A stretch of 64,000 nt of DNA from contig CP136497.1 in the NCBI GenBank assembly GCA_032768795.1, positions 808,501 through 872,500 on the forward strand, read 5' to 3'. The notes under the pieces are model-generated. The model made no database searches. It had not been told where the DNA came from and saw nothing but the letters and a program-made list of their open reading frames with translations. The DNA comes from Tremella fuciformis. Lineage: Eukaryota > Basidiomycota > Tremellomycetes > Tremellales > Tremellaceae. The translations under genes and the position numbers were made by a program. Shown in pieces: positions 10,852-23,087 of this stretch. The stretch's first letter is position 1. The number at the start of each line of letters is the position of its first letter.

Positions 10852-13800
10852 TCATGAGAAGAAATATGCCGATTCCCTCACCCTGTCCACTTCGAACATA
10901 CCCCTCTCCGGGGTGAGCGGCAGGACGTCCCTAAATCTGACAAACTTCTGTTTGTTGACCTTGATGATCTCTGGATGGCCGGAAGATCCACCCAAAGTCT
11001 CGACATCCGACATGTCCAGCTCGTCTTCTTCGGCCTCCACTGAGAGGTCATCTTCCGACACGTCCGCGACACTATCGGCTGAAGTCGACCCGATGTCCTG
11101 CATCGCTTCGTCGATCTCTGCCCCAGAAACCAATCTGCTCTTCTTGATCTCGGAGGCCTTGAAGATGTTCTGGTAGCTCTGAACGGGGATCATGTGATCG
11201 CCATAACGGTCGAGGAACTCGTCACGCAGACCGCCGATGAGATCCTGTGAATGTAGGTGCACAAATTGGTCGCGGATGAGGTCGGACATGGACTCGACAC
11301 TCGAGGCGTGGGTCCAGTACGAGTCGTGCACCGAGGCGAAGGTGATGTTGCTCTGAGCGCACTTGTAGGCGGTGAGCAGCATGTGTGTGGCGTCAAGCGA
11401 GTGGATGAAGTTTGGAGGGAAAGCCGAGGCCTGTTTCTGCGGAGAGACTTCGGCAGGTGCGTTGGGGTCGGTAATATACACGCTCTGCAGGGCGGTCATG
11501 ACTTGCTTCTTGGCAAGTTTTCGGTAAGGCTGCACCACAGGAAGACCGAGCGGGGTCGTCCAAATGACAGAGGACATTAGCTCCTTGTTGAGACGGGAGG
11601 TGGTTTGGATTACGCCAGAGGCGTCTTTGCGTTGCACAGGAGTCGTTGCGTCGTGCACCCGCTCAGGTGGAATAGATCGAGCAATAAGTCTTGCGGATGT
11701 TGTAAGCCACTCCATGATGCCTTTCGCGCCCGCGAAGAGATCGCCAATCGACTTGAGTACCTGAAAGTAAGCCCACTTTTGCGCACAAAAGTTGAGAACC
11801 ACGCACCGTTCTCGCCAGGTAGGCAGACACCGAGAACAGGTCTTCAGCGGCCACATCACCTCGGGCTGCCAGTTGTTTGGCGATTTGTGCTCGAGCACCG
11901 ATAAAAGTCACGCCGTAGACTGTGGTCATAACCGTCTGCTTGACGACCTTGCGACCGACCGGTCCTTCGAAAAGCTGGGCGACAGGAAGACCAGAAGCGC
12001 GATCTTCCGCGATGACCTTGTTCACAATATCGGCGACTCGAGTATAGATATCGGCCGGTCGGTCTCCGTTCTCCAGGTTGACGGCTCTTGCTCCCTTAAC
12101 ATCTCCGCCGAGGGCTGCGTAATGCTGCATCCCGTTGCAGGTGCCGTCCTGGTGGATAGGTAGAGAGGACTCGTAAGCCTCCGAGTCAGGCGAGCGAAGA
12201 GCGGCGGCGAGATCAAAACAAGTTGCAAGACATTGCCATGGATCTTCTGCCTTCAACCACCATCGCCGTCCATTGAGCGGATTGTCGGCAGAATCGAAAA
12301 TGTCGTCTTGATGGTCCAGGGCAAACCTTGCTCGTTCCTCGAAGGACGCCTTGTCGTACCCATACACATTTGCCAAATGAATCTGGAGCCATCTCATTCC
12401 GGTTTTGCCGAGAGGTCGCTTCACGCCAAATTGGAGAAGACCACGACACAAGTCATCGCCGACAGGGCTCAGATGGGGTGGTATCGGATACGCTCGCCCT
12501 CGGAAATCCATGTTGTGTGGCAGGTAGAAGGTATCGTGCAAGTAGGAACGAGCAATCTCGATATTGTAGTTGAACTTGCATCGCTCAGCGTGGTCCTTCC
12601 GCTGCTGGGCGAGAACGGCTTTGACCCTTTGAAGATATGACGCCCGGGCAGCAGGATCCTCGTCGGCTTTCTGCGGTCGGATAGGAATGTCGTAGTTGGA
12701 CTTTTCTCGAGATGCAGGAATGTCGGCGATTGCTTCTTCAGAGTTCCAAGCGGACAAGACGATGTCGAAGACTTTGCGATTGATAGTCCAGGGGGTCCCT
12801 GAAAGCACATCGAGGCCATGATAGACGGGTTCCAAATGACCTTGTTTGGCGGCCTCGTCCAGATACAGCATATGCTCGGCGGATTTCTTGAAACGCATGA
12901 TGGGTACCCGATGAAGCAAATACCCACCATCTTCCGGTCCCTTCCAAGGGTTGGGAGGCACAAGCATGGGGAGATGCTTCGGATGAATGGCGATCCTGGT
13001 GCTGTCTCGAGCCAATCGTGCGGCCACCACCGGGTTGAGACGAACCAATCCAAGTTGTTTGCCATGGACGTAGTCGAGTTCGTGAGAGAACGCCAGCTGC
13101 TCTTCGTATGTCTTCGCTCCGGTATCTGGGTCTATGCCAGATCGTGTGACTTTGGCAGCGGAAATGAGGGCCTTCAGGAGATAACCGCCGACGGCGACGT
13201 GCACAAGTTCTGACCAGGGCGGAGTCCACACTGCTTTCAAGCTCTCCTCCAGTGCAGCATCGTGACTGCCAATCCGCTGATTCCGGGCGCGCTTGGTGTC
13301 ACCTTCCCCGATCTTCCCTACCTGTTCCCAGACTTGCTGGATCAACACGGGACTGGGCTTCTGCGTTTGGGGATCGATGGTGCGCAGCCACAATGGCGAG
13401 TCGATGCCCGCAACCGATCGGATCGTCTCTGCCCGATACTCTCTTTCCACACCTTTAGCAACCGCCAACATCCCTCGCGTTGCCTTCATGCCGTCCGCGA
13501 TCCCACCAGACCCGCTCATGCGCATCACCTCGAGAATGGTGATTAAAGCGAGTTTTTCTGGGGGAAGTAGGGTGAGGTACAATAGTAGGTTGTACTCGGC
13601 CATGCCGTTGGTGTTGGTGTGCGTAGGTAGACCTCGATCGAACACCGAGTCCTGAACCGATGACTGCCGTTCTCGCATCGACTCGATATCCTCTCGCAAG
13701 TGAGCGCTGAGAGCCCCTAGCCACGAGTGCATCCAGCTCTGCAGTTGCTCCTTCTGAAGGACCTGTGATTCTATCACAGAAGTCAGACGGTTTTCCTCCA

Positions 13801-14984
13801 TAAGTTTCGCCGAATGAGCGATCTCTGCTCTTGCTGCTTCGAGTGACGCTAGCTCCAAGCTGTGCTGCCGATTGATGGGGACGTTGGCGGAGGATATCGA
13901 AGAGAGAGCCTTTCTCAAATTCTGAACGGCGAAGCGTATCTGGTCGGGCGCGGTGCTCTCTGTTGCATTCGGTGGCTTTCGCTTAAGCGCCTTCCCGGCG
14001 GACTCGCAGGTCAGCCTTCAGCCCGAGACTGGGATCATGCAAAACTGACCTCAAGCACAGGATGGACTTCCTCTACCATCTCACGGGCTTGCGTTTCTCG
14101 CCGCTCCTTCTCTGAATCCTGCAGCTGGCGTGCCATGTCTCCCAATTGGGGCAAATTCTCCCTCTGGGATAACTCAAGGAGGGCGTCAAAAGCGACAGGG
14201 AGGTCCGATGGTCGTAGCCCTGAAAGTAGGTAGGATAGGGGAAGATCCGGGTGCGCCAGATAAGGGATCATTGGCGTCAAGGGGGATTGAGATCTGCACA
14301 TCAGTTGCTGGCCAAACTGCATCCACCTGTCACTGACTGAATCAGACCGGCAAACCATCCCTGATACACCTTCTCCCCGCCTTGCTCTAGGCCGGCAGGT
14401 TCTCCCTTGCGTCCGTGTGCCGACTCCCATTGTCCAACCACAGTCTCTGCTCGTTTCCTCCAAATCTTCCAGTTGTTGCCGCCAACTTTACCCAAAGATG
14501 CAACTCCTTCCACAACCCGAGACCACAGCTCCGCCTCGGGAATTCTTCGTACGCCCGTACGAGAGTCTTCCAGCACCTGCTTGAAGATCTGATACGCCCG
14601 TGGGATGAGTTCTGGCCTTCGGAGGCAGATGGAGATCATGGATATGGCGTCTATTACGCCGGTAGACGGGTAGAGAACATGATGAGGCGAATCACTCGGA
14701 GCGGGGATGTCACCAGGAAGAGGCCGAGGCATCTGAAGAGGGTGATGGCGCGAGGCGACATGTTCAGTAGAGGTGGACGACGAGGCTTCCGGAGTCGGAT
14801 TTTGGTAATGGAATGATGGGAGCTCGTCATGTTCAGGTTCTCGGAGCTGAGCAGCGGCTGCGGGAGCTGACCGGGAAGCCGAAGGGGACACGTATGAGCG
14901 TTTCACTCGCCCCGACGAGACTGCTGTTGCCTGACATGCTCGACAGGCGGCGGAGCGAGATCGGGAAGCGACGAGCCTCAACAT
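10852..14984 (-). CDS. RPO41: Mitochondrial DNA-directed RNA polymerase
   Basis: Single-subunit, phage T7-like RNA polymerase that transcribes the mitochondrial genome in the matrix. The ATG at 14984 opens an Arg/Ser/Ala-rich presequence (MLRLVASRSRSAACR), fitting mitochondrial import. The N-terminal extension and the AVLAQQRK-type linker lead into the polymerase domain: MDFRGRAYPIPPHL, EDPWQCLATCFDLA, QDGTCNGMQHYAALGGD (first catalytic Asp), VKQTVMTTVYGVTF (finger helix with Lys/Tyr) and ASVHDSYWTHA (second catalytic Asp). The C-terminus SAYFFS matches the conserved Phe-rich end of the family. Three introns were inferred (about 14288-14331, about 14002-14047, about 11763-11806). It shares a 313-bp divergent promoter region with GID5. 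Confidence 0.95.
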
Positions 14985-15297
14985 CGCCAGATCGACGGCG
15001 GGAGGTCAGACGACCTGAGCCGTCCGGGGCTGTGTACGTGAGCCAGGCAAGGGGGCTACTACCACGTCTCCAAAGTTCCTGTCCGCTCCGTCCTGCCGCG
15101 CAGTCTTTGGTGGTATCGCCGTCTTGCTGGCGACCAAGTAAAGAGTGCAGAAGACCGAGATCATTGGTTTCCAGAAAAAAGGTTGGCGGTCGTCACGTGA
15201 TCGTTCGCCGCCGTCATCTTTGGAAGCCGGGCTCTTTCCGCCCTTTTGCCTCTTCATTTGCAGTGTGAAGCATGTCCTTCACCCAAACCACAACACC
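14985..15297. promoter_or_regulatory. Bidirectional promoter region RPO41/GID5
   Basis: 313 bases between divergent start codons. It holds a TCACGTGA palindrome at 15193-15200 and a stretch rich in TCTTT/CTTCTTT near the GID5 start. No gene was seen inside. Confidence 0.55.
15193..15200. promoter_or_regulatory. TCACGTGA palindrome between RPO41 and GID5
   Basis: Same 8-bp palindrome as upstream of TSR1. It sits about 98 nt before the GID5 ATG and about 209 nt before the RPO41 ATG. A bHLH (Cbf1-like) site is possible. Confidence 0.45.
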
Positions 15298-18127
15298 ATG
15301 ACCACGACAACAGGAGTGCGTGAGCTTGAGGCGGCTTCAAGCACGCTCGAGCTACTTCGCGTGCTCAAAGATCTCAAAAACGCGGTCATTGGGAACACTT
15401 GGAAGAAGGTGGAGGTGGCCGAGGATGAGCAGCTGTTGGACTTGTGAGGAACGGTCGTGGTGTCCGAGATGGGCCTGACGTGTAGCCTGTTGGGACTCTT
15501 ACGCATCCCGAGCTCTTTTGGCTATCATGAAACGAAGGACACGCTCGAGATTGTGAGCGAGGCCGGGGTAATTATAGGGGCGTTGAGCAATGGTGAGCTG
15601 GGTCCTTGCCCTGGAAGAGTGAACTGAGGGAGCAGTGGGATCTTTGACATTGCGACCCCTGCTTGTCGCCCAGACGCCTCAAAGCCTCTTACAGGCAATC
15701 AAAGCGATCACCTCGCCGACTTTTCCTCCGGGGCAAGTGTCGCGCCTGCTTGCGCCTCTCCTGCGCGCGCTGCGTAACCTTCTCATCTCAACGGCTGATC
15801 TGCTATGGGGCCATATGTGGGGAGTCGGGGCGGAGAAGAGGGTTGTTTCCACCGGTATCGAGGACGCACGGTCTCTCGGAGCACATGGCCCATATCATGG
15901 CAAAGGCAAGGCAGTCGCTGGCCGTGGCCAGTATTGGGAGGTCCAGGCCTCAACTTCGTTGAATATGGTCTTTGAGGTAAGGCGAAGAAGTCAGCCTTGT
16001 TTTGTGCTTATGACGCCAAGGAGGACAATCTCGACACACTCCTATCCTTGATGGAATTACATCCCGAGACGCAGACTCTTTTGCCGCTGTATCAACTGTA
16101 TGCCCGTCTTACCATCCTACCTGCACATCGCCGCGCTCTTTCTGAATGGCGACCACACTCCTCGAGCGCTTCCACCTCATCGCCCTATCTTCTCGAGCAT
16201 CTGCTTCTGACGGTATCGTACGCTTCACCAACGAGACAGATACCTGGCGGCGGGTCCCGACCAAACCCCAAATTGCTCGACGCGGCCCTGGATCTGTTAG
16301 CGTCGTTGATCAACGGAGAGACTGAACTGGCAGTCCTGGTTCGAGGCTGGTCACTGGCTCCCAGCGCCGACGAAGAGGATGAAGCGGACCAGCTCATACA
16401 CCCATCTCTGTGCGGTAAGGAGGCAAAGGACGAAGTGCTCTCAGTCTTGGGGGAGCTTATAAAGGGCGGACCAACAGGAGTGCGGATAGCTGCCGCCGGG
16501 TGGTCTGTTGCCCAATTTGCTTTCTTGCTATTGCTGAGACGCTAGCTGCGTGAACATCCTGAAAGCCGCAAAAGGTGCTACACCGACGGAAATGATTCGG
16601 ATCTCCGTGCACAATCGGTCACTACTAGATGACGTATCGACATTGTTGCGCACGGAAGGTACCGAAGAACATGTCAAGCTATGCTTCGTCCTAGGTACGA
16701 CCAGTCATCATTCATTTACAGTGTCTCATCTCCAGCTTCACTTGTCTCAGATGACGCCCACCTCCAAAAGGTTGCGCATGACCGGGGAGTTCCGTCACAA
16801 CTCATCGATCTGCTACACGCCATACCGCAACCCGCGCCTGGATCCAGTGATGTCAGCCCTGACTTTTCGTCTCGCTCGCTTGAAGCCATTCTGCTCGCAC
16901 TGGCGGCATGTGCAATGCAGCATGAGCCCACTCGCTCCACTATATCCGAGGCCGAACCGCCCGTCCTTCCCGTGATCAAGAGGGCACTATCGCACAGTTC
17001 GTACGGTGTACGGGCTGCCGCCTGTCAGCTGGCCCGAGCACTCAGTCGAACAGTGGCTATACTGCGAACCTCTCTCGTAGACAGCGGCGTAGGCGCTGAG
17101 ATCCTCGAGTGCCTGAAACGTGAGGTTGATTCTCACAGGCGCAGAGAGGTGGAAGCAAAGGCGGCTGGAAGGACCGGGGTTGGCGCAGGCACTGTCGGTG
17201 AACGAGCATGGACGGTCGAGGTGGCTGCGACGGCTACGCTCTGCAATCTCATAGCCGACTTCTCGCCCCTCAAGGCGGTACGTCAGCCTTCACCTTGTCC
17301 ACGGTGTCCTGACTTCTAGGTCTTGCTCAAGGAGAACGGTCTTCCCCTTCTTGCACTCTTGACTCACTCGCCTCATGAGCCCCTTGCCCTCAACGCCCTG
17401 TGGGCGCTCAAGAACCTATCATTCCATGCTCTCGACCCTCTGAAAGTGCAGATCACGCATTGTCTCACCTTTTCTGCACTGCAAGATCTGCTTGCAGCAA
17501 CCACACCGCCCTGTCTGCGAGTACAAGCCATGGAGATCACCCAGAATCTCCTGGCAGACGGCACATCTGCCGAGATCGCGCGCGTCGTTGACGGACTGGG
17601 CGAGACGCCATTTCTGGACAGCGTCGAGGAGGCCGTACGACCCCGCTCGAATCTCCTGTCTCTGTCCACGTCCAGCAAGGGCCACGGGGAGAAAGACAGG
17701 GAGGCAGGATGGGACGTCAAGGTGCCGGCGCTGTACGTCGTGTCGAACCTCGCCCTGGGCGGGGACCGCATGCGGTCCGCCATCGTCGCGCGCGTTGGCC
17801 TGCTCGAGGCTCTGTCAGAAGCCCTCGTCAGTCATCCCCACCATGTTTCGCCCAGACCCCTTGCATTGCAGCTGACACGGGCAGAATGCACCGACGGACC
17901 CGACCAAAGTCCCTGCTCTCCGTGCCTACCGACATCTGCTCGAGCTGCCCTCGACGCACAAACCTCGCCAGGCCATCCTCGAAGTTCTTCAGCCGTACCA
18001 CCTCAAATCGCGCACTGCAGATTTGCGCTCCAGCCCCAGTTTGGACGTTGCGCAGGCCGCCACGGCCCTCTATGATATCCTGGAGCGAGGCAAGGATACA
18101 GGCAGTCCAGTGGCGGCCCGGGCGTGA
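15298..18127 (+). CDS. GID5: Armadillo-repeat protein, GID complex subunit 5 (ARMC8/Vid28-like)
   Basis: Scaffold/substrate-receptor adaptor of the GID/CTLH E3 ubiquitin ligase that degrades gluconeogenic enzymes in yeast. The ATG is at 15298. The N-terminus has the family signature LLRVLKDLKNAVIGN followed by armadillo-type helical repeats through the whole protein, for example LLAPLLRALRNL, AALDLLASLINGE, VRAAACQLARALSR, LALNALWALKNLSFH and VPALYVVSNLALGG. At least eight short introns were inferred. The last splices into an exon reading NAPTDPTKVPALRAYRHLLE and ends at the TGA at 18125-18127. The repeat pattern and N-terminus fit ARMC8/Gid5 better than importin or beta-catenin families. Exact exon joins in 16540-16760 are the least certain. 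Confidence 0.8.
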
Positions 18128-18581
18128 TTTTGTGAGAAGGCATCTCTTGCCTCGGGTGGTATGATCTGTCATGGCTCACGTAGCTCTTGTTTGTATTTGC
18201 ATGTCCATGCATCGCTTGGCCGGGCGTGTCTCTTCGCTGTCGACTTAGAGCTCTTATTTGCATGGCGGTGAATTGCAGCACAGGTAGCATTATTTACACG
18301 CAGGACTACCAGGCTATGGGGTATCGATACGAACATCTCACAAAGCAGGGTAAACAGCACAGGTCACAGGTATATAGATATCTCAGTCCCAGATCTCCTC
18401 TCGTACATTCCCTCACCCCGAACACTCAGCGCCCTTCGCCCACCTCAACATAGACATAGGCATAGTCTCCTTGGGGAGCATATACATCCCGCCCAGCTCC
18501 CGCCTACCCAATGTCCATCCGCACCCCGGTCCTCCCCCGCCGCATACGCATCTCCCCGCCATGCACGGTTCTACGCCTCGC
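18128..18581. other. Convergent intergenic region
   Basis: 454 bases of 3' flanks for GID5 and the SAP-like gene. They include two copies of ATTTGCATG (about 18196 and 18257) but no recognisable gene or RNA. Confidence 0.4.
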
Positions 18582-20049
18582 TCAGAGGGAGCCGAGTCGG
18601 TCGGCGAGCATGAGGCCTGCCAGAAGAGCAGCGCCGAGCGTTCGACCCTGGAGATTGCCGCTCATCTCGAGGGCATCGACCATCGCGCTCGGGGCGGCGG
18701 TGGTGAGGGGGAAGACGAGCAGCGCGAGACGGAAGATGGAGAAAGCCAAGGGGTCCACGGTGGGTGTGGCGGGGTGAGCGGTGGCGTGGCGCGTGGCGTG
18801 AGCACGCGGTGCTCCTTTTTGCGGGACGAATGACACTACGGTCGATGCTGCCAGAGGCGGAAGCACGGTCGAGAAGAACCTAGCCGTTAGCTGAAGGTAT
18901 ATGTGAGTAGACGAGGCGACCCACCACCACACGACGGCATTGTAGATCTCGCCCGAGGTGCGGAACGAGTGCACGTCCGCCCACCGGACGTTGAGCTGGA
19001 TCTGAGGCGCCCAGGAGAAGGCCGAGTGCAGGAGCGAGCTGATGGTGCCCTTGGATCCGGGCGGCGGGGGAAACCAGATGGTGTGGTCGTAGAACTGCAC
19101 GACGTGGAAGAAAAGCGCAACCAGCTCGAGCGAGATGGCCGCGACGATGATGTGCTCGGGCGTCGACAGGGCCTGTGGGTCAGCACACATCAGATGTAGG
19201 TCGAAGAAGGCGGGACGGACATTGCGAATCGCCCGGACAACCGTGTCCACCCGCTGCTGCCCCTGGTTGCCGTACTTGACGAGCGCTTTGGAGTACTTGT
19301 CCAAGTGTGTGGTCAAAGAGAGCGAGAGGTCTTTGGCAGGAGCGAGGGCGACCTGAAGTTGCTGGTTGGCATCGGCGGCGATCTTCTGCCTGGAGAGTCA
19401 GCCTTCTGCACTAGGACCATCCGAGCTGGGCGGCCCACACGCTGACAGGGCTCTCGGGCAGGGGCACATCAGCCGCATTGATGACCTTGTCGAGCACCTT
19501 GTTGATCGATTTGCGGGGCCTGCCTACCGACCTGTGCTCGGCAGAGGGCGTGTCCGCATCGCTCTCAGTGTGGCTGGAATCAGCACCTCTCCAATTCTGA
19601 TTAGCGTCCAGACGCACTTCCTCCGCCTCGAGTACAAGCCCTTGAAGATGGGGCTCTTCGAGAGCGTGTCCTCGTTGGTGTCGAGGTGGGTCTGGATCGA
19701 CTTGACCAGGTCGGCCATCTTGGCCGAGGCGTCCAGCTCAAGCGCCTGTGCAATCTCCACCAGCTCGGCGCGGCGCTTCTGGCTGAGCGCGCCCGAGTAC
19801 GGTGTGCTACGATCAGCCCTTGTCATTCAACCCGCCGCCGATGCTTGATGCGCATCGTCCTTGTCGGTCGACGCAGCATGTCCTGTGGGAGGCAGTCGCG
19901 TAGCCGCATGCATGATGCTGATTTGGGACGTAGAGTCGTTCAAAGAGCCACGGTGACAGTGCCACTCTCGCCCCTGCCTCGTTCGTTCCTCTTTCGCTCG
20001 TTTCCCTGATCCGGACAAGTCGACCGGAAGGGGTGGACACTCACCTCAT
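18582..20049 (-). CDS. Predicted membrane protein with N-terminal SAP/HeH-like motif
   Basis: Not recognised as a named family. The N-terminal block (ALSQKRRAELVEIAQALEL...MADLVKSI) has the helix-turn-helix pattern of a SAP/HeH motif. It is followed by an AT-hook-like core (VGRPRKS) and then hydrophobic segments (IIVAAISLELVALFFHVV, VVWWWVASSTHIYLQL, FSIFRLALLVFPLTTAA). Starting at the ATG at 20049 requires a 238-nt intron (19807-20044, GTGAGT...TCGTAG), giving MSTPYSGALSQ. Without that intron the start would be the ATG at 19826. Two downstream introns near 19579-19622 and 19384-19447 are needed to keep the frame; the second has several possible junctions. The layout resembles inner nuclear membrane HeH/LEM proteins, but no MSC domain was seen, so chromatin tethering is only a hypothesis. 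Confidence 0.65.
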
Positions 20050-20401
20050 CTCGTGGTGGAAATGCCGAGCTCTCGAGAAGCGAAAAGAGAGAGAAGACTG
20101 AAATGTCGTACAGTACGCACGAGTGCGGGGAGAGTGAGGAAGAAGAGACAGGCGACGAGGGAGGGGGAAGAGGTGGTGAGCGGTGGGGGAGGGAGGTTGT
20201 TTACCTACTGACGGGCGGTCGATGACGCCGGGTGGCGAGTCATTCGCCACCGGAAGCGGTAATCGCCGCTTCACTCTCTCCAGCATCCACGTGGCCAAGG
20301 AGACGGGGGGATTTGCTTCCGCTCAGTGTCCTGTCGGTGTCGCGTTGGCGAAGCGGCCTCTTGCAACTGTCCATTCGTTGCCCAACTCGAGGAAGAGCAA
20401 A
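20050..20401. promoter_or_regulatory. Bidirectional promoter region, SAP-like gene/SEC72
   Basis: 352 bases between divergent starts, with purine-rich tracts (GAGGGAGGGGGAAG around 20158-20172). No gene or clear motif was identified. Confidence 0.45.
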
Positions 20402-21388
20402 ATGGCACAGCCAATGCTCCCAGGCATGCGCCCGCCGCCCATGATGGGCCGCCCCGGCGGTCCCGGCGGGCCAGGCGGGCCCCCCGGACCCGGCATGATG
20501 CCCCAACCGATGATGCCGCCGCCCAATCCGGCGCTCCAGACGCTGCTCGACTCGCTCCCCTCGCGCACCCTGCCCTTCACATTCCACACCCTCACCCCGC
20601 CGCTCAACGCGCCGGCCGGACCGAACGGCCAGCCGCCCCCGGTGCAGCAGATCCTCGCGTGCCCCGCGCACAAGAACAGCTACTGCGAGGCGTGCGGCGT
20701 CGACTACAACGGCGTCAACTACCTGCATCAGTTCTTGCGCAACGCGCCGGCCGAGGCGGTCCCGCCCCCGCCGAATGTCGCCCCGCCGCCTCAGCGCGCA
20801 GAGGCGGTCAAGAACCTCAAGGAGCAGGGCAACGTGAGTCGCCGAGCGCAGCGAGTGCCAGCGCAGTGCTGAGATTTCTTCAGACCGCGTACAAGGCGGG
20901 CAACTATGGCCAGGCCATCCAGCTGTACTCCAAGTCGGCGGACATGGCCCTCTCCCGCCCGCCATGGGAGATCGCCGCTCTCTCGCGAGACGAAGCGTGC
21001 GTCGCGCTGTGTAATCGCAGCGCAGCCTTCGCCGCGGCTAACGCATGGCAAGTAGCAGCTAAAAGGTCTGTCGTGAAGCTGACGGTCGGGCTCAACGCAC
21101 TCGCAGATGCCGAGGCGGTGGTCGCGCTCAAAAGACCTTGGACAAAGGGCCATTTCCGGTGAGTCAGCTGACATCTGACTCATCGACGAAGCTGAGAAGC
21201 AGGAAAGCCCGTGCGTTGGTAGGCCTCGACCGGCTGGAAGACGCTCGCGAGACTGTCATCGATGGGCTGCAATTCGAGCCGGATGACAAGGTGAGTCAGC
21301 TAGCACGAGGTTACGGCAAGCTGATCGGCAGGAACTGAATGCGTTCTTGAAAGAGATCGACGAGAAGATCGCCGAGGCGGACGCCTGA
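20402..21388 (+). CDS. SEC72: ER translocation protein Sec72-like (TPR)
   Basis: TPR subunit of the Sec62/63 post-translational translocation complex on the cytosolic face of the ER, where it receives Hsp70-bound precursors. A Pro/Gly/Met-rich N-terminus (about 45 residues) precedes a Cys/His cluster, CPAHKNSYCEACGVDYN (about residue 85), typical of basidiomycete versions. TPRs follow: AYKAGNYGQAIQLYSKS, a bulge RPPWEIAAL (yeast RAPWEAFAI), ALADAEAVVALKRPW, and HFRKARALVGLDRLEDA ending IDEKIAEADA. Introns at about 20834-20884, 21160-21203 and 21291-21332 give a clean frame. Around 21048-21080 the frame reads through without an intron, although family length suggests a roughly 31-nt intron might be removed there. 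Confidence 0.82.
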
Positions 21389-21590
21389 TGATGAAGGCTC
21401 ACATATGATATACCAAGCATCGACATACCCAACAGTCACTGTATACACATGCATCGCATACGAGCCGCTACAGAGATTTCGTGTGGTGGATACAGCGTGT
21501 GTGCAGGTCAACGTATCCTCCGCCTCCTCAGACTCAACCTTGACCCGGACAAGCCGATCGCTCGCCCATGTGTCAAGGCAGTGTGGCATC

Positions 21591-22822
21591 TCAGATCGGC
21601 ACCTCCATGCCTTGACCGGTGCCGGGGCCAGACGGCAGGGTGACACTGCCGCCGGTCGCTCCAGTCGACGCATGCGACGGCGAAGGCAGGACGGGCGAGT
21701 CGCCGGCACCAGTAGCAGAAGTGGGCGCAGCTGGGTACTTGGGCGAGCTGTTGACTGAGTCGACACCAGAGTGCGTCGTGGGCGGCGTGTTGACCGCTCC
21801 GACCTTGGAGTGGCGGACCAATCGGCTGAAGACGCGGTCTTGGAGGTGCACGGCGCCCTGGGTCTTGGGGTGCAGGAGGAACGCCAGGAAGAGGAGCTTG
21901 AGGGTGTAGTATTGCGCTGGAGGTCAGCAAGCAGCCACACGCTTCTCGAGTGAGAGTTCGGGGAGGAGAGACGCACGGATCCGCCTGGCCAGCACGCCCG
22001 CCGCGAGGCTCTCCAAGAACTGGATAAAGCCAAGCGTGACAAAGTAACTCAAGAGGATTTTGACGCGCGCATCGGCCCCAGTGGTGTGTGGCTTCTCCAG
22101 CAGCTCCAGCGCGACATACGTCGGCGGGACGTACGTCAGGAGATTGGTCGTGGGCAGCGCGAGGCCGAACAGGTTGAGCGGGATCAGTAGGATGTACCTG
22201 GGGTCAGTCAGCGGGACCAGGGGCAGATGTCAGGGAGGAGCGAGACTCACGCAGCAGCGCCCCCGAGGACAAGCACGACGCGGTCCACGCCCGTGCGTTT
22301 CTCAGCGTCCATCACGAGCTCGTTCGACCCGAGCACCTCTCGAAGTCGCTGCGTCTGCGTCTGCGCGACGCCCTTGAACTGCTTGACGGAGGGATGGTCG
22401 GACGCCTGGTCGAGCGACTTGGACAGCGTGTTCATGCGCTGGCGCAGGCCGGTCGCGGCCTCCGAGGGCTTGGCCGAGGTCGCAGACCCCTTCGTCGACG
22501 CCTTGGCTCCTCCAGTCGGGGGCTGCGCCGACGCCGACAAGTCCTTCTCTCCTACATGCCCCACACCGCCCGCTGAAGGGCCCACGATCTCCTCTTGAGA
22601 AGCGCCCAGGCCGCCCGTAGGACCGGTCACGTCCCCCTCTGACCTCCCGCTTTCGAGCGGGGCGGTGCCGACGTTCTCCACGCCAAACTTTCCTACGGGC
22701 GAGACGGACTCGTGCTCCGCCCCGAGACTCGGTGCGACCAGCTGCGGTTCTCCAGAGGGCGAGGTGGTCGCTCGGAGAGAGGTGGGGTCGATGGGTGTGG
22801 ACATGGCGCCGAGTTCGACCAT
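21591..22822 (-). CDS. TB2/DP1/HVA22 family protein (REEP/Yop1-like)
   Basis: Membrane-shaping protein of the reticulon-like REEP/Yop1/HVA22 family, which bends ER tubules through hairpin TM segments. The ATG at 22822 starts an unusually long hydrophilic N-terminus of about 190 residues, rich in Ser/Gly/Pro. The family core follows across two introns: YILLIPLNLFG, LTYVPPTYVALELLE, LLSYFVTLGFIQFLE and PQYYTLKLLFLAFLLHP. The C-terminal tail (about 80 residues) is Ser/Thr/Pro-rich. Typical Yop1 proteins are under 200 residues, so the tails are the odd feature. The gene is convergent with SEC72 with a 202-bp gap. Confidence 0.85.
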
Positions 22823-23087
22823 CTTGCTGCCAAATTGGTCCTAGGATATACAGAAGACTGAGAACGATGTGCTGTTAAGAATGGCTCTGTAATAAGAGGT
22901 GTCATCTCAGCTCATCTCCCTTATGACGACCACAAAGGAGCGGAACAGCGCCGACGTCATTGCTACAAGGTCAGCTCCTGATTGTGGCGATCTCATGCCC
23001 AGTTGCTCGCCACGATAGTCTGCATAGATAGATACACAACCTGCTGCCTGTACAATCCTGCACACCTACCACACCCACACCTACATC

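Noticed and set aside
20240..20965. 241-residue minus-strand frame over SEC72
   Set aside because: Arg/Gly-rich shadow of a GC-rich gene with no recognisable domain; SEC72 on the other strand is well supported.
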